A stretch of DNA of 64,000 bases from Phalacrocorax aristotelis. Lineage: Eukaryota; Chordata; Aves; Suliformes; Phalacrocoracidae. A model generated the notes under the pieces. It searched no databases and was not told where the DNA came from. It was given only the letters and a program-made list of their open reading frames with translations. A program made the translations under genes and the position numbers. The stretch is from positions 28,843,058-28,907,057 of the forward strand of contig NC_134277.1 of NCBI RefSeq assembly GCF_949628215.1, written 5' to 3'. The number at the start of each line of letters is the position of its first letter. The stretch's first letter is position 1. Positions 53,577 to 64,000 of the stretch are shown piece by piece.

Positions 53577-53710
53577 GTCGGCATCGATTTCCCGCCCTTT
53601 GCGGAGGGGAGGGGCGCTGCTACCCGTGGCAACGGGGGAGGACGGGGAGCGCCGGGGCGGGACTTCCTCCTTCGCCTGACGCGATCCGGAAGCGGAGGCG
53701 GCGGTCGGTG
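53577..53710. promoter_or_regulatory. Divergent RPA3/UMAD1 promoter in a CpG-rich block
   Basis: The RPA3 ATG (minus) at 53576 and the likely UMAD1 exon 1 donor (plus) at 53707/53708 leave about 130 bp for both 5'UTRs and the promoter. The interval is CpG-rich, has no TATA box, and contains an ETS-type CCGGAAGCG at 53686-53694 plus GAGGAAGTC on the minus strand near 53661-53669. Shared regulation of the two genes is the natural inference. Confidence 0.75.
53640..53707 (+). other. UMAD1: Likely UMAD1 first exon (5'UTR)
   Basis: A donor GTGAGC follows GCGGTCG at 53708. No coding frame is expected, because the family start codon is in the next exon at 62908. The transcription start is not determined; the left limit is a guess. 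Confidence 0.45.
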
Positions 53711-53779
53711 AGCGGCGGTGGCGGCACCGGGCGGTCGGGCCGGTGGGTGACATAGCGCGGCGGGTGTCGCCGCGGCAGG

Positions 53780-53847
53780 GAGGCCGGCGGAGGGCTGAGC
53801 CCCGGGGAAGCCGGGACTTCCCCGGGGCTCAGCCGCCAGCCGGCCTC
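53780..53847. repeat. GC-rich hairpin (inverted repeat, 6-nt loop)
   Basis: GGCTGAGCCCCGGGGAAG at 53793-53810 and its exact reverse complement at 53817-53834 are separated by CCGGGA. The pairing extends outward with about four mismatches to GAGGCCGGC/GCCGGCCTC at 53780 and 53847. It sits about 75 bp inside UMAD1 intron 1. Confidence 0.9.
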
Positions 53848-54079
53848 CCCGCCCGGCCCCTTCCAGCCCTATCCAATGTATATTTTGTTATTTAATCCTT
53901 TTCCCCCCTAAATTACCCCGTATTTCCGCTCCCCTAAGGGCCGTTTTCCCTCTCCCTTTAGCTATTGCCTCCCCCTAGGTCACCGCTGACCTAAGCCTAG
54001 CGCTCCCGTCAACGGTTCTGTTAACCCTCGCTTGTTTTACAGGCCGTGGTTGGTGTTAAAAACTGCGTTTCCGCAGGCA

Positions 54080-54795
54080 CAAGTATAAACTGGGAGAGGA
54101 GCAGCTGGAGAGCAGCCCTACAGAAAGGGATCTGAGGGTGCTGGTCGGCAGCAGCTCAATATGAGTCAGCAGTGTGCCCTGGCAGCCGAGAGGGTGAACG
54201 GCGTCCTGGGGTGCATCAAACAGAGCATGACCAGCCGGTCAAAAGAGGTGATCATCCCGCTGTATTCAGCGTTGGTGCAGCCTCACCTTCTGCGCTGTGT
54301 GCAGTTCTGGGCCCCACAGTTTAAGAAGAATGGGAAGGTCCTTGAATGCATCCAGAGGAGAGCAACAAAGCTGATGAAAGAGCTGGAAGGAACGTCCTGT
54401 GAGGAGCGCCTAGGGACTCTAGGTTTGTTTAGTGTGGAGAGAAGGAGGCTGAGGAGTGACCTCATTGCTCTCTACAGCTTCCTTGAGGAGGGGAAGTGGA
54501 GAGGGAGGTGATGATCTCTTCTCCCTGGTACCCAGTGATGGGACACATGGGAATGGTTCAAAGCTGCACCAGGGGAGGTTCAGAGTGGACATTAGGAAGC
54601 ATTTCTTTACTGAGAGGGTGGTCAAACACTGGAACAGGCTTCCTAGAGAGGTGGTTGATGCCCTGAGCCGGTTAGGCCTTTGGACAATGTCCTTAATAAT
54701 ATGCTTTAACTTTTGGTCAGCCCTGAAGTGGTTAGGCAGTGGGACTAGATGACTAGTTGTAGGTCCCTTCCAACTGAAATATTCTGTTCTGCTCC
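54080..54795 (+). mobile_element. CR1 LINE, 5'-truncated
   Basis: A C-terminal CR1 ORF2 part ([20 protein letters not shown], then NRLPREVV) in two frames, ending with the CR1 tail GTAGGTCCCTTCCAACTGAAA and TATTCTGTTCTGCT. About 0.7 kb in UMAD1 intron 1. Confidence 0.85.
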
Positions 54796-54959
54796 ATTCT
54801 CTTCTATTCCATTAATTTAATTTCATTTCACCATTAAAGAGCTTACACTCAATCCCCAGGGTTAGAGCAACTGTTGGACATAAGGCAGAGCTAGCATCTG
54901 GACATGGCACTCTCACCAAGCGTTTTGCCTTTTTCTGTGTGTTTTCCCTGACTGTCCCT

Positions 54960-55603
54960 TGTGTAGAGAGGTTCCTCCCAAGCGCCCTTGTGGCAAAGGC
55001 AGCTAGTAGTGTCCTGGGCTGCATTAGACGTAGTGTTGCCAGCAGATCGAGGGAGATGATTCTTCCCCTCTACTCAGCACTGATGAGGCCACACCTGGAG
55101 TGCTGGGTTCAAGCTCTTGGTACAAGACAGACATGGACGTACTGGAGAGTGCCCAGCAAAGGGTCACAATTATGATTAAGGGATTGGAGCATCTTACATA
55201 GGAGGAAAGGCTGGGAGAGTGGAACAGTTTAGCATAGAGAAGAGAACACTCAGGGGGATTTATTAATGCATATAAATACCTGAAAGGGGAGTGCAAAGAG
55301 GATGGAGCCAGGCTCTTTTCAGTGGTGCCCTCTGACAGGACCAGAGGCAATAGGCACAAACTGAAACACAGGAGGTTCCCTCTGAACATCAGGGAACACT
55401 TTTTCCATTGTGAGAGTGACCGAGCACTGGCACAGGTTGCCCAGAGAGCTTTTGGAGTCTCCATCCTTGGAGATACTCAAAAGCCATCTGGACACGGTCC
55501 TGGGCAACCAGCTCTAGGGGGCCCTGCTTAAGCAGGGGATTGGACAAGACCACTTCTGGAGGTGCCTTCCAACGTCAGCCGCGCTGTGGTTCTGTGATTT
55601 CCT
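54960..55603 (+). mobile_element. CR1 LINE, 5'-truncated, more diverged
   Basis: CR1-type sequence (LGCIRRSVASRSREMILPLY frame at 54939-55175; PSDRTRGNRHKLKHRRFPLN further on) with a tail ending near 55600 in GTGGTTCTGTGATTT. Frames are broken in several places. Directly follows the previous CR1 in the same orientation but is a different subfamily or older copy. Confidence 0.8.
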
Positions 55604-55992
55604 TTCTGTTTCCAGGACCGGTGTTTCAGGAAATACCTGAGAAAATCTAACTCTGCTCCAGCTTAAGAGTGCAATCCCAACACTGCCTGTGTGCTGGCTG
55701 TCTCTTCTAACCAGCCACGGGTGGTTCAGCTTGCTAACCAGCACAAAGTAGTTTTTGTTTCTTGGCTGGGTTAGTGTTGTGGTGATTCTGAACCAGCTCA
55801 GCAAGGAAGCAAGCTACCACCAGAAGCTGTGCAGAACCAGTATGTGGCTGGGAAGGGGAGTGCTGTAGGGTTGTATCTTCAATGGGGTGTAGCTGCTTCT
55901 CATCTCCTGAATGACACTATGCCATTCACCTTTTCAGTAGTATATTTGCAAAAGAATGTCCTCATCTGCTTAGCATACCTTCAGAGATATTA

Positions 55993-57177
55993 AAGGAGAG
56001 ATCACATAGTGGTTGAGGGAAAGGCAGAGGATGTCATCTACCTGGACTTTAGAAAAGCCTTTGACACTGTCTCCCACAGCATCCTCCTAGAGAAGGTGGC
56101 AGCTCACGGCTTGGACGATTGTACTCTTCGCTGGATAAAAAAATGGCTGCATGGCCGAGCCCAGAGAGTTTTGATGAATGGAGCTAAACCCGGTTGGTGG
56201 CTGGTCATGAGCAGGGTTCTCCAGGGCTCAGTGTCAGGGCCAGTCTTGTTTAATATTTTAATCAATGATCTGGATGAGGAGATCGAGTGCACCTTCAGTA
56301 AGTTTGCAGATAACACCAAGTTGGGCAGGAATGTTGATCTGCCGGAGGGCAGGAAGGCTCTGCAGAGGGATCTGGACAGGCTGGATCGATGGGCCGAGGC
56401 CAGTTGTATGAGGTTTAACAAAGGCAAGTGCCGGGTCCTGCGCTTGGGTCACAACAACCCCCATGCACTGCTAAAGGCTTGGGGAAGAGTAGCTGGAGAG
56501 CTGCCTGGAGGAGGACCTGGGGGTGCTGTTTGACAGCCGGCTGAACGTGAGCCATCAGTGTGCCCAGGTGGCCAAGAAGGCCAACAGCATCCTGGCTTGT
56601 ATCAGGAATAGCGTGGCCAGCTTGAGTAGGGAAGTGATCATGCCCCTGTACTCGGCACTGGTGAGGCCATACCTCGAATACTGTGTTTGGTTTTGGGCCC
56701 CTCAGTACAAGAAGGACATTGAGTTGCTGGAGTGTGACCAGAGAAGGTCAACGAAGCTGGTGAAGGGTCTGGAGGACGTGTCTTATGAGGAGTGGCTGTG
56801 GAAACTGGGGTGGTTTAGTCTGGAGAAGAGGAGGCTGAGGGGAGACCTTATTGCTCTCTACAACTACCTGAAAGGAGGTTGTAGTGAGGTGGGGATTGGA
56901 CTCTTCTCCCAGGTCACTAGCGACAGAACGAGAGGAAATGGCCTCAAGCTGCATCAGGGGAGTTTTAGATTGGATATTAGGAAAAACTTCTTTACTGACA
57001 GAGTGGTCAGGCATTGGAACAGGCTGCCCAGAGAGGTGGTAGAGTCACCATCCCTGGAGGTATTTAGAAGATGTGTAGACGTGGCACTTCAGGGCATGGT
57101 TTAGGAGACGTGGTAGTGTTGGGATGATGGTTGGACTTGATGATCCTAGAGGTCTTTTCCAACCTTAATGATTCTAT
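55993..57177 (+). mobile_element. CR1 LINE, 5'-truncated, partly inside the inverted duplication
   Basis: RT region at 56009-56533 ([20 protein letters not shown]; the FADD motif reads FADN here), then the C-terminal end at 56523-57104 and tail to about 57177. From about 56804 onward it is nearly identical to the CR1 in the left arm, sharing the same 3' flank. Upstream of that it is clearly more diverged from it. Confidence 0.9.
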
Positions 57178-59751
57178 ATGTAACAGGTGAAGCACAATGC
57201 AGCAGGCTGCTGCAACATGGCTCTTGTAAGGCTATTTGTCTGCCGCCTTTGAAGGGTGAGCTGTTAGAAAAACACATTGTAGAAGTTCTTACAAATATGT
57301 GTCTGTATCCTGCTTAGCAGTTTAACTCAATTACTCAAATTACTCAGTTAATACAATATTGAGTGTTGTATCTAATAAACACCCAGCTTTCTATTTTAGC
57401 ATTTTCTATCTTCTTCAGGGCTTTGAATGTTGAGATCGGTTTGAGTACTGCTACTTCACTCCTGGTTTTGCCTGTGTCACCTGTGCTTTTATCGCCTGAC
57501 TTGGTTGTGGTTGATTTTTTTAATGATTCAGCATCTTTGAGTGGTTTTATACTATGATAATTTGGGTTGCCTACCTCTTAGTATTTCTGCTTCCCTTAAA
57601 TTTAATGAGAACTTCAGAAGTAAATATTCACATTTTATGTAAGTAACAAAGTCTTGTTAGTGTTTTGTTGTATGTGTATCCCTTTTTTGTATTTGTCTTT
57701 CTCATGACACTTTCCTTCCTTCTGTTTTGCAGAAGCACAAAGTAAAGGAATACAGCTAATGTTAATGCCAGATAAAAGGAATTATATGTCTTTTGTTGTT
57801 GTTGTTGTTTTCACATAGTAGCTTACACTAGGCCAAAAGCTTTTAAACTGTTATTTTGGTGTCACAGAGAAATCTTTTTGACGTGCATGATCTTGACTCT
57901 TAAACTGGTTGTTTTCATGTCGTAAGCAGGGCTGTAAAGGGCTGTAAATGCCTTGCTCCTTTTTGTAATTGCTACTTTATTGGTGAATCTCAGCACACGC
58001 TAATATGCAAGAGCGAATTGCTCTGATGCTTTCTGTTTTCTCCTTCCACATATTGTATAGCTTAAACTACTAGGCATGAAGTTATTCTGGTTCTTTCTTT
58101 AAGGTCAGTTTTGTATCTTGTTCTGACCTCATCATTTACATAATTACCGGCAGTGCCACTGCAATTCTGCTTTGCTCTGTTCCTGGGCATCCTCTCTTTA
58201 TCTTAGTTTGCATCTTTGGTGTTTTTAATATTAAATTGCCTTTCTCCTCCTGTCACTTGTGAACATGTCTGAAAGGGATGAAAAGTGATGCTAAATACGC
58301 TAGAATCTTCATTGTATAGACAAATTTGATTGGATTTAACGTATTGGTTTGGCTCAAAGGTCACCCATACTTCTTGTCAAAGGAGACTGACAAACTGCAG
58401 GAGGAATAAATTAACCCCTTTGTGCAACTCCGTAAGTCATCTTTGTCCAGTCCCACGTATGTTCTCAGAGACTCACAGAAAGGCAAAATATTTTTTGCAG
58501 CCTCCCAGAATAGCTATAGTTCACAGTTTATTACTTGCTAATGACTGAAGCGGTGCCAAAAGCATTATTCTTAACTCTCAGCGATTGAGATTGGAGAAAG
58601 AAAAAATTGTGTTCGCTTTTTGGTGAGGGGGAAACACGAGGAGAAGGGAATTGCATATTCCTACCAAGGGAGATTTTTATCTTTAGGCAGTGAATTCAAT
58701 TTCAAGTCTCCGATAGAAATAAAATTAATCCCATCTGGAAGGGAAAAGTGCTGTGCTCTATAGGAGAAATTACTGCAGGTACGTGGTACTATCTCTGAAT
58801 GGTGGCTGTATTTTCTGTGATTTTGTGCTGACAGCTTTGGAAAAAAAAAACCACGACTCATGTTTTTTTTTTCCTCTAGTCTGTGTGACCGTGCGCCCAG
58901 GTCCAGAAACTTCAAATTTAATTTTTACTCTGAAATGCAACTTGTGCGGAAACTGGTTGTTCTCAACTTTTGTTAACTGAAACCTCACCTTATCTACAAG
59001 TAGTAAAACTCCAGCCCGATTCTGCAAGTGCTTAAACTGTGTTCTTATCTTCAAGAGCATGAGTGTTTCCATTCAGCTCTCTGTTTCTTTGTTGGACAGG
59101 GGCTTTGTTCTGTTTTTAACATGTAATTAAAGAAATTTAGTGGTTGCATTTCCCGTTGCTGGAGAGATTTACGTTTACTTTTGAAGTACCACAGCTGATA
59201 AAATTCTTACGAGAGCAAATATCACAAATGTCCCAGCACTGCCTGTCTGCAGCTTTTCCTTTACTCATGCCATTCTGTATTCAGCTCTACTTTTTGTTTC
59301 TGTGTCCCCGTTCTGTTTTGTTAGTCGTTCTTTGTTATTTAGTTTAAACTTAATATTGGGTTCAGCAAAGGTACTGAAGTGCTGCAAGAAGTAGCTGGCG
59401 AGCTCCTTCCTCCACATCAGTTATGCAGACCGGAGACCTACAAGCACAAGTTTTGTTTCTAAGTGGTGAACACCCAGAGAAGGAAACAGCCTCACTAAGC
59501 ACGTTAGCCTTTTAGTATGTGGATTCCTCACCACCTTCCCAACGTTCACAGACACAAAATACAACAAATGCCATTTTCTTACTTGTGGACCAGTGGTTTT
59601 AACAGCATAAGAACTTGAGGTGTGAGCTTAGGAGGTACTTCTGTTAGCTTTGTTTGGTTTTCTGCTTCAAGCAAAAGGATGCGTGGGGTGTTTTTTTTTT
59701 TTTTGTTTTATTTTCTGTTTGAGAAATACTGCTGACAGTGGAATTAAGTTA
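56803..59751 (+). repeat. Right arm of the ~2.95-kb inverted duplication
   Basis: Reverse-complement partner of 6148-9100. Includes the 3' end of a CR1, a TTG/CAA trinucleotide run near 57791 (partner near 8093), and poly-T runs that differ slightly in length from the partner (14 T near 59691-59704 against 12 A in the left arm). Homology stops after AAAGCT near 59751. On the right unique intron DNA continues, on the left a CR1 begins. Lies in UMAD1 intron 1. Confidence 0.93.
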
Positions 59752-60314
59752 AAGCTACTTTGGAAACTGAAAACTACAAAGTAAAGATCAACCCTCCTGT
59801 ATGTCGATGAGTTTTGTGGGTTTTATTAAAAATTGGGATACTCAGGCTGACTTCTGTCTATGAAAGGAAAAAATCTATTGTGTGAAAGTGCTTGTAATAT
59901 TCATTTGGCTAGCTCAAATTGTACTGATTGTTAATTTACCCTGAACTGAAATGTCTGTTGTCCAGTAAGCAGTGAAGTTTGGGTATGTTAAATATGCAGG
60001 TTTTAAACACAAATGCGTGGTTTCCTATGCTACCCTTTGTGCCATGTATATACTGATTAAGTTACCTTTTTTGTGCAAGAAAGAGTGAAAGGGAACGCTA
60101 TGTGATAGAGCTGAAAACTGTACAATAATGCAGATCTGAAAGAGAAAAATATGTGATCGGAGCAACTGCAGCTCTGGCACCTGAAGTGGCTGACTGGAAT
60201 CTGAGCTTTACCAAAACTATCTGTAAGATTTTACACATCAAGTTGATTTTGCTCCTTGTTGTTGCACACTTAGGATGAAGGTAAAATTGCATTTTAAACT
60301 GTTCCACAACTGCC

Positions 60315-60400
60315 TCTCCTTCATACATCATCGGAGCAGAAACCTGACTCTTGAGCATTACAGCACAGGTTTTTACCACTTGAGCTATGGGACTGACAAC
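60315..60400 (-). repeat. Possible old tRNA-derived SINE
   Basis: Minus-strand sequence has an A-box-like ATAGCTCAAGTGGTAAAA followed about 35 nt later by a B-box-like GTCAGGTTTCTGCTCC. The spacing suits a tRNA-derived SINE of the MIR/CORE type, but the B box is poor and no tRNA clover-leaf forms. It is not a functional tRNA. Confidence 0.3.
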
Positions 60401-62597
60401 CCTAATTGGTAGCAGGAGAAGACTTATTCCCCGAGGGCTGAAAAAGGAATATGCTGCTGGCGCCATGTGTTGAGCCTGGGTGTGGGGGAAGGTAAGGAAT
60501 AAATGAGATAATTAGGAGTCTCTACTGTGTAATCTCCACGGAACTGGAAATATCAGTATTTCATGTGGTAAGGTGGTAAGGTAGGAAAACAAGCAAAAAG
60601 GAATATAGTGCAGATAAGTAACTTTTTTTTTAATTACTGCTTACCTGGGATTGGGTGGTTTCTTCTGTTCTTGTGCACATCAGTGTAGTTTATTCGGTTG
60701 CTAGAAACTGCACTGCGTCAAGCATAAGTAAGCAGTAGCTGGCCAGCCTGAGGGATATTCAGTCTTTGAGTCTCGGATGTCAGGCCACAGTCTGAATTGT
60801 TACTGCTTTTGCCATGTTCTATTTATATGCTGTTCCTGAAAGCCAGTGCTTACACTTCATATAGGACTTTCTGTGATCTGGAGTATGGAAGTGTTTGCTA
60901 TCACTTGTAACAGCAGGGTGCGAGGCAGTTTATATCTGGTGAATAGTCAGTGCTGATCGTGCAGTTAATTGCTACAGGTCACTGGCTAGGGCAAAAAAAG
61001 CCTAGCTTATGGTATCATGAATATTTGGGTGGGAAGTGAGGAGTTGCAGCAAATAATTAATCCAGGATTTTTATCTTTTTTTTTTTTTTTTTTTAATCCA
61101 AACACTATATGGTAGCACTTCTCTCCCCTTCCCACCTTCTAAAGATTCTTTTTTGTTAAATTTAGTGTGAAATAATGTATCAAAACTTGACACTGTACAC
61201 CTCTTTTCTTTAGACTGGACTGATTTCCTCTGTTAGGGGGGTATATTAGACATTGCTATTGGTTTGCCAGTCCCTTCTCCTTTAACTGTTGGTTTCTGCA
61301 AAGTAAATCAGGATTCTGCTCCTCAAACTGTACTTCAAACTTGAAATTACATTATTCCACTTTTCCCAATTTTATATTGGTATTTTAGCAGAGAAGAGCT
61401 TCACGTGCCTTTCTTTAAACCTTCTGGTCTGTTTGGCACACAGTGTGCTTCAGCCAGACCACAGGCCGCTCCATAGGTTGGTGTTGTCCAGTGATCCAAG
61501 TTCAGCCCTTGGGGGCTGGAGGTGAGCACACCTTCAAGGGGTAACTGCTGCCGCGGTGCCTCTTTCCTTTTCTCACTGTCCCAGCACTATGGATGGAGCT
61601 GCTGTTGTGGGATGAGGCTGGGGAGACTCTCAGTAGCTGCTTTCAGTGGTGCCAGTTAGGCAGGAAATAGAAAGTAGGTGGTGGTACATTGGTAGTCCTC
61701 TCAATAATATGAACCTGTGAATACGTGCTTTGTATAGTTCTGTTGGTTGTTCTTCACAAGAGTGACGCTTCCTTATAAAGCTTTTCTTATTGCTTTTCTT
61801 GGAAGAAGAGAAACCTCCTTGAGTCTACATCTTAAAGTTCAGAATAATTAGAGAATTGGCTCAGAAGAATGTTTCACGATGTATCCATGTTTATGGGGTG
61901 GTTCATAGGACTTAATTTTGTAAAAGCTGGCCAAGCTGCCTATCTTTTTGGCTCATGCTCGTGGGGTTTTTAATATGATTTTTGTCCTTTTTAAGCTTTT
62001 CAGAATTGCTTCTATGTAATCTTCCAGTCTTGAGAGAGAAGAGATACTGACCATAATCTTTTGCAGTTAATGTTTTTATCCCACTTGCTTCCTTGTTTTG
62101 TTCTAGCTGTTGTGAACTCAAGAGTTCTTACCTGCTTTGGAAGGTTCTTTTAATGAATGATTGTTATGAAAAATTTGCAACATACGATTTTGTTGCAGTT
62201 TCTTTTAAGGGAATCTTTGGAAACTGATAATCACGTACACCTAGTGTTAAGCTGTCTCTAAGATTGCAAACTGGGAAAATGAAAACAGATACTATGCTAA
62301 TATTGTAGTGATGGGTGGGTTGGTTTTTTTAGTTAATGCACAGACAATTAAGACTGAAAACCTCTACTGCAATTTGCTTTATTCAAGTATTCCTTCATTA
62401 TAAAGCTGCATTTTCTATAGGATCCTGTTTTGGGCTTCAAAGTTTAGATGCTTTAGAACTAACTCTGATGAGAAAGTTTGTGGAACTACAATTTGAAGTA
62501 GCAGAAAACTATGGAAATGTACTGAAGGGAGTTTCCTTCTTTCTTTTCGAAAGGTTGAAGTTTTGGGGTTTTTTTTAATGGTTCCACTCCATTCATA

Positions 62598-62688
62598 ACT
62601 TTATAGAAAAGCCTTCACTGTCTAACTTTATAGAAATAACTTCACTGTCTAACTATAGAAAAGCCTTTACTGTATAACTTCACTGTCT
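62598..62688. repeat. Irregular ~30-37-bp tandem repeat
   Basis: Units of the form AACTTTATAGAAAAGCCTTC plus ACTGTCT are repeated about three times with small deletions (AACTTTATAGAAATAACTTC; AACTATAGAAAAGCCTTTAC; ACTTCACTGTC). Lies about 200 bp before the UMAD1 coding exon. Confidence 0.75.
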
Positions 62689-62907
62689 TTTTGCCTGTTG
62701 AAGTCAATTGCTCCATCAGCAAGGTAATCTGTCTGACATACAAATGCCTGATATTTCAAATCTGGTGATAAAGGTTAAGCTGTAGTATCATGTATGTGGC
62801 CTTTGGCATGGTGTGAACTTCTTATGGTAGATTCTGTTATCTTGTATTTATTTAACATGTTTTATCTTCATTTTAGATAACGACTTAGAAGAAATAAAAA
62901 CGAGGCT

Positions 62908-62989
62908 ATGTTCAGCTTCTTCCGAAAAAGTCAAGATTCAAAGAAGGTTACGGTGCCAGAGAGAGAAGCAGATGGATTTGTTATTGTGG
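62908..62989 (+). CDS. UMAD1: UMAD1 first coding exon (27 codons plus 1 nt), gene continues right
   Basis: UMAD1 (UBAP1-MVB12-associated UMA domain containing 1) is a small protein whose C-terminal UMA domain is of the type that binds ESCRT-I. The exon spans 62877-62989: acceptor TTTTAG, 31 nt of 5'UTR, ATG at 62908, donor GTAAGG after GTGG. The encoded start (MFSFFRKSQDSKKVTVPE, then READGFVIV) aligns well with human [28 protein letters not shown]. The UMA domain exons lie beyond the window. Confidence 0.9.
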
Positions 62990-64000
62990 GTAAGGGGTGC
63001 TTCTATATAAAGTGATTCTTATCAACTTTGAAATGAAAAATTTCTTTGAGATGCTGAGACCAAATGAAATGTTAAGAGAATCCATGCTAAAAATTGTTCA
63101 GAATTCTTAATTTTCTTGAAGGAATTCGTGTTCCTAGTCTCATAATTTGGACTAAGTAGCTGAAGTTTTATTTACATAGGTATGAACTCATTCAAGAGCA
63201 TTGAAAATGTAGTTTCTTGTTTTCGTCTTGTATTGCGAGCAAGGAGAAGTTACATCCTTACAAAACATTGAAGTTCAAAGTTGAAGCTTCTAGCTTTATG
63301 ATTACAGCTGTGGGAAGAGAGTATCTTATTGCAGTTGTTAGAGGACTGATTTTTTTCAGGTTCCTTCCTTTTAGTGTTACCCCTGAAGTCTAATTTAAAA
63401 ATATTAGAAGCCAGGAAGCATCTCTGTATTTCTAGTCACATGGTGAATGTAGGTGTTCCGTCTCAGAATCTGACCCTTGCTTAGTTTGATGAAAATTAAG
63501 CAGTTTAGGGTTTTCGAAGTCTTTTTGTTATTCAAAACCTAATCTGAAGTACTGGCTAAATTTGCAGCTTTAATCAAGCTCTTTCACAGTCTTGTAGGAT
63601 GGCTCAAGTGTTCAGAAGATAAAGAATTTATTGCTGTCATGCTGTAACAGATCCTTTTCTTTTTCCTCTTTTCAAAATTTGTGTTTTCCTCCTTGTAAAA
63701 CTGTCATCATCAATATTCAGCTTCTGCTGCTCTGATTTACTGACTTGTTCTTATCAGGAATCTTAGTGTTTCTCTATTTAAGTGGTACTTATTAAGCATT
63801 TTCAAGTCACAAAAACCTCTAGATTATAAAAATCTAACAATATGAGAGTAGTGGTACTCTTTCTGAGGAGAACTCACTTATATTCTTTGTAATAAATATC
63901 CATTAAAACAAATCTGCTTTCACATCTGTGATTGTGTTGTCATGTTTAATGGTTGCGTTCCAATAGATTTTGTTCATCTGCGCTGGTTTTGATGGCTACA
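62990..64000 (+). other. UMAD1 intron 2, to window edge
   Basis: AT-rich. No exon or repeat recognised. Confidence 0.6.

Larger units (their letters stand above)
59756..62876 (+). other. UMAD1 intron 1, right part
   Basis: AT-rich intron DNA with a long poly-T run near 61077-61095 and the tandem repeat at 62598-62688. No exon recognised before 62877. The open frames here have no family resemblance. Confidence 0.5.

Noticed and set aside
53376-53753. A 125-codon minus-strand frame at the RPA3 promoter
   Set aside because: Only the part from 53576 to 53478 is RPA3 exon 1; the rest is promoter and intron.
1-64000. CRISPR arrays, operons, bacterial-type elements or defence systems
   Set aside because: Spliced vertebrate genes and CR1 LINEs show this is animal nuclear DNA; no direct-repeat/spacer arrays seen.

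Overview
The window is vertebrate nuclear DNA, almost certainly from a bird. It has CR1 LINEs in both orientations, compact introns, and a solo LTR of a type common in neoavian genomes. Gene order matches the conserved block COL28A1 - MIOS - RPA3 - UMAD1 (human 7p21.3). I found it by reading exons, splice sites and protein families; no search was run.

Layout. 2.8-20.4 kb: 5' half of COL28A1 on the minus strand (signal peptide, first von Willebrand A domain, start of the collagen helix); the 3' half lies beyond the left edge. Its 8.5-kb intron at 5.0-13.6 kb holds a short CR1, a unique 2.6-kb segment and a long CR1. 20.4-31.9 kb: upstream DNA that unexpectedly carries three COL28A1-like collagen exons with intact splice sites but damaged Gly-X-Y periodicity. 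31.9-44.6 kb: complete MIOS on the plus strand (ten coding exons, 877 aa), with a CpG-rich promoter, a 202-bp AT-AC (U12-type) intron and an antisense 531-bp solo LTR. 50.3-53.6 kb: complete RPA3 on the minus strand (four exons, 121 aa), tail to tail with MIOS and head to head with UMAD1. 53.6 kb to the right edge: UMAD1 on the plus strand, with its first exon in the shared CpG-rich promoter and its first coding exon at 62.9 kb. Its 9.2-kb first intron holds three CR1 copies and other repeats.

The most striking large-scale structure is a pair of almost identical inverted arms of about 2.95 kb, at about 6148-9100 and 56803-59751. One lies in a COL28A1 intron, the other in UMAD1 intron 1, and they flank about 47.7 kb containing MIOS and RPA3. 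Both ends of the left arm abut or lie inside CR1 sequence, which suggests a CR1-mediated inverted duplication.

The genes are not a functional pathway. COL28A1 makes a secreted matrix collagen, MIOS a GATOR2 subunit in amino-acid signalling to mTORC1, RPA3 the small subunit of the single-strand DNA-binding complex RPA, and UMAD1 a small UMA-domain protein related to ESCRT-I adaptors. The only likely shared regulation is the RPA3/UMAD1 divergent promoter.
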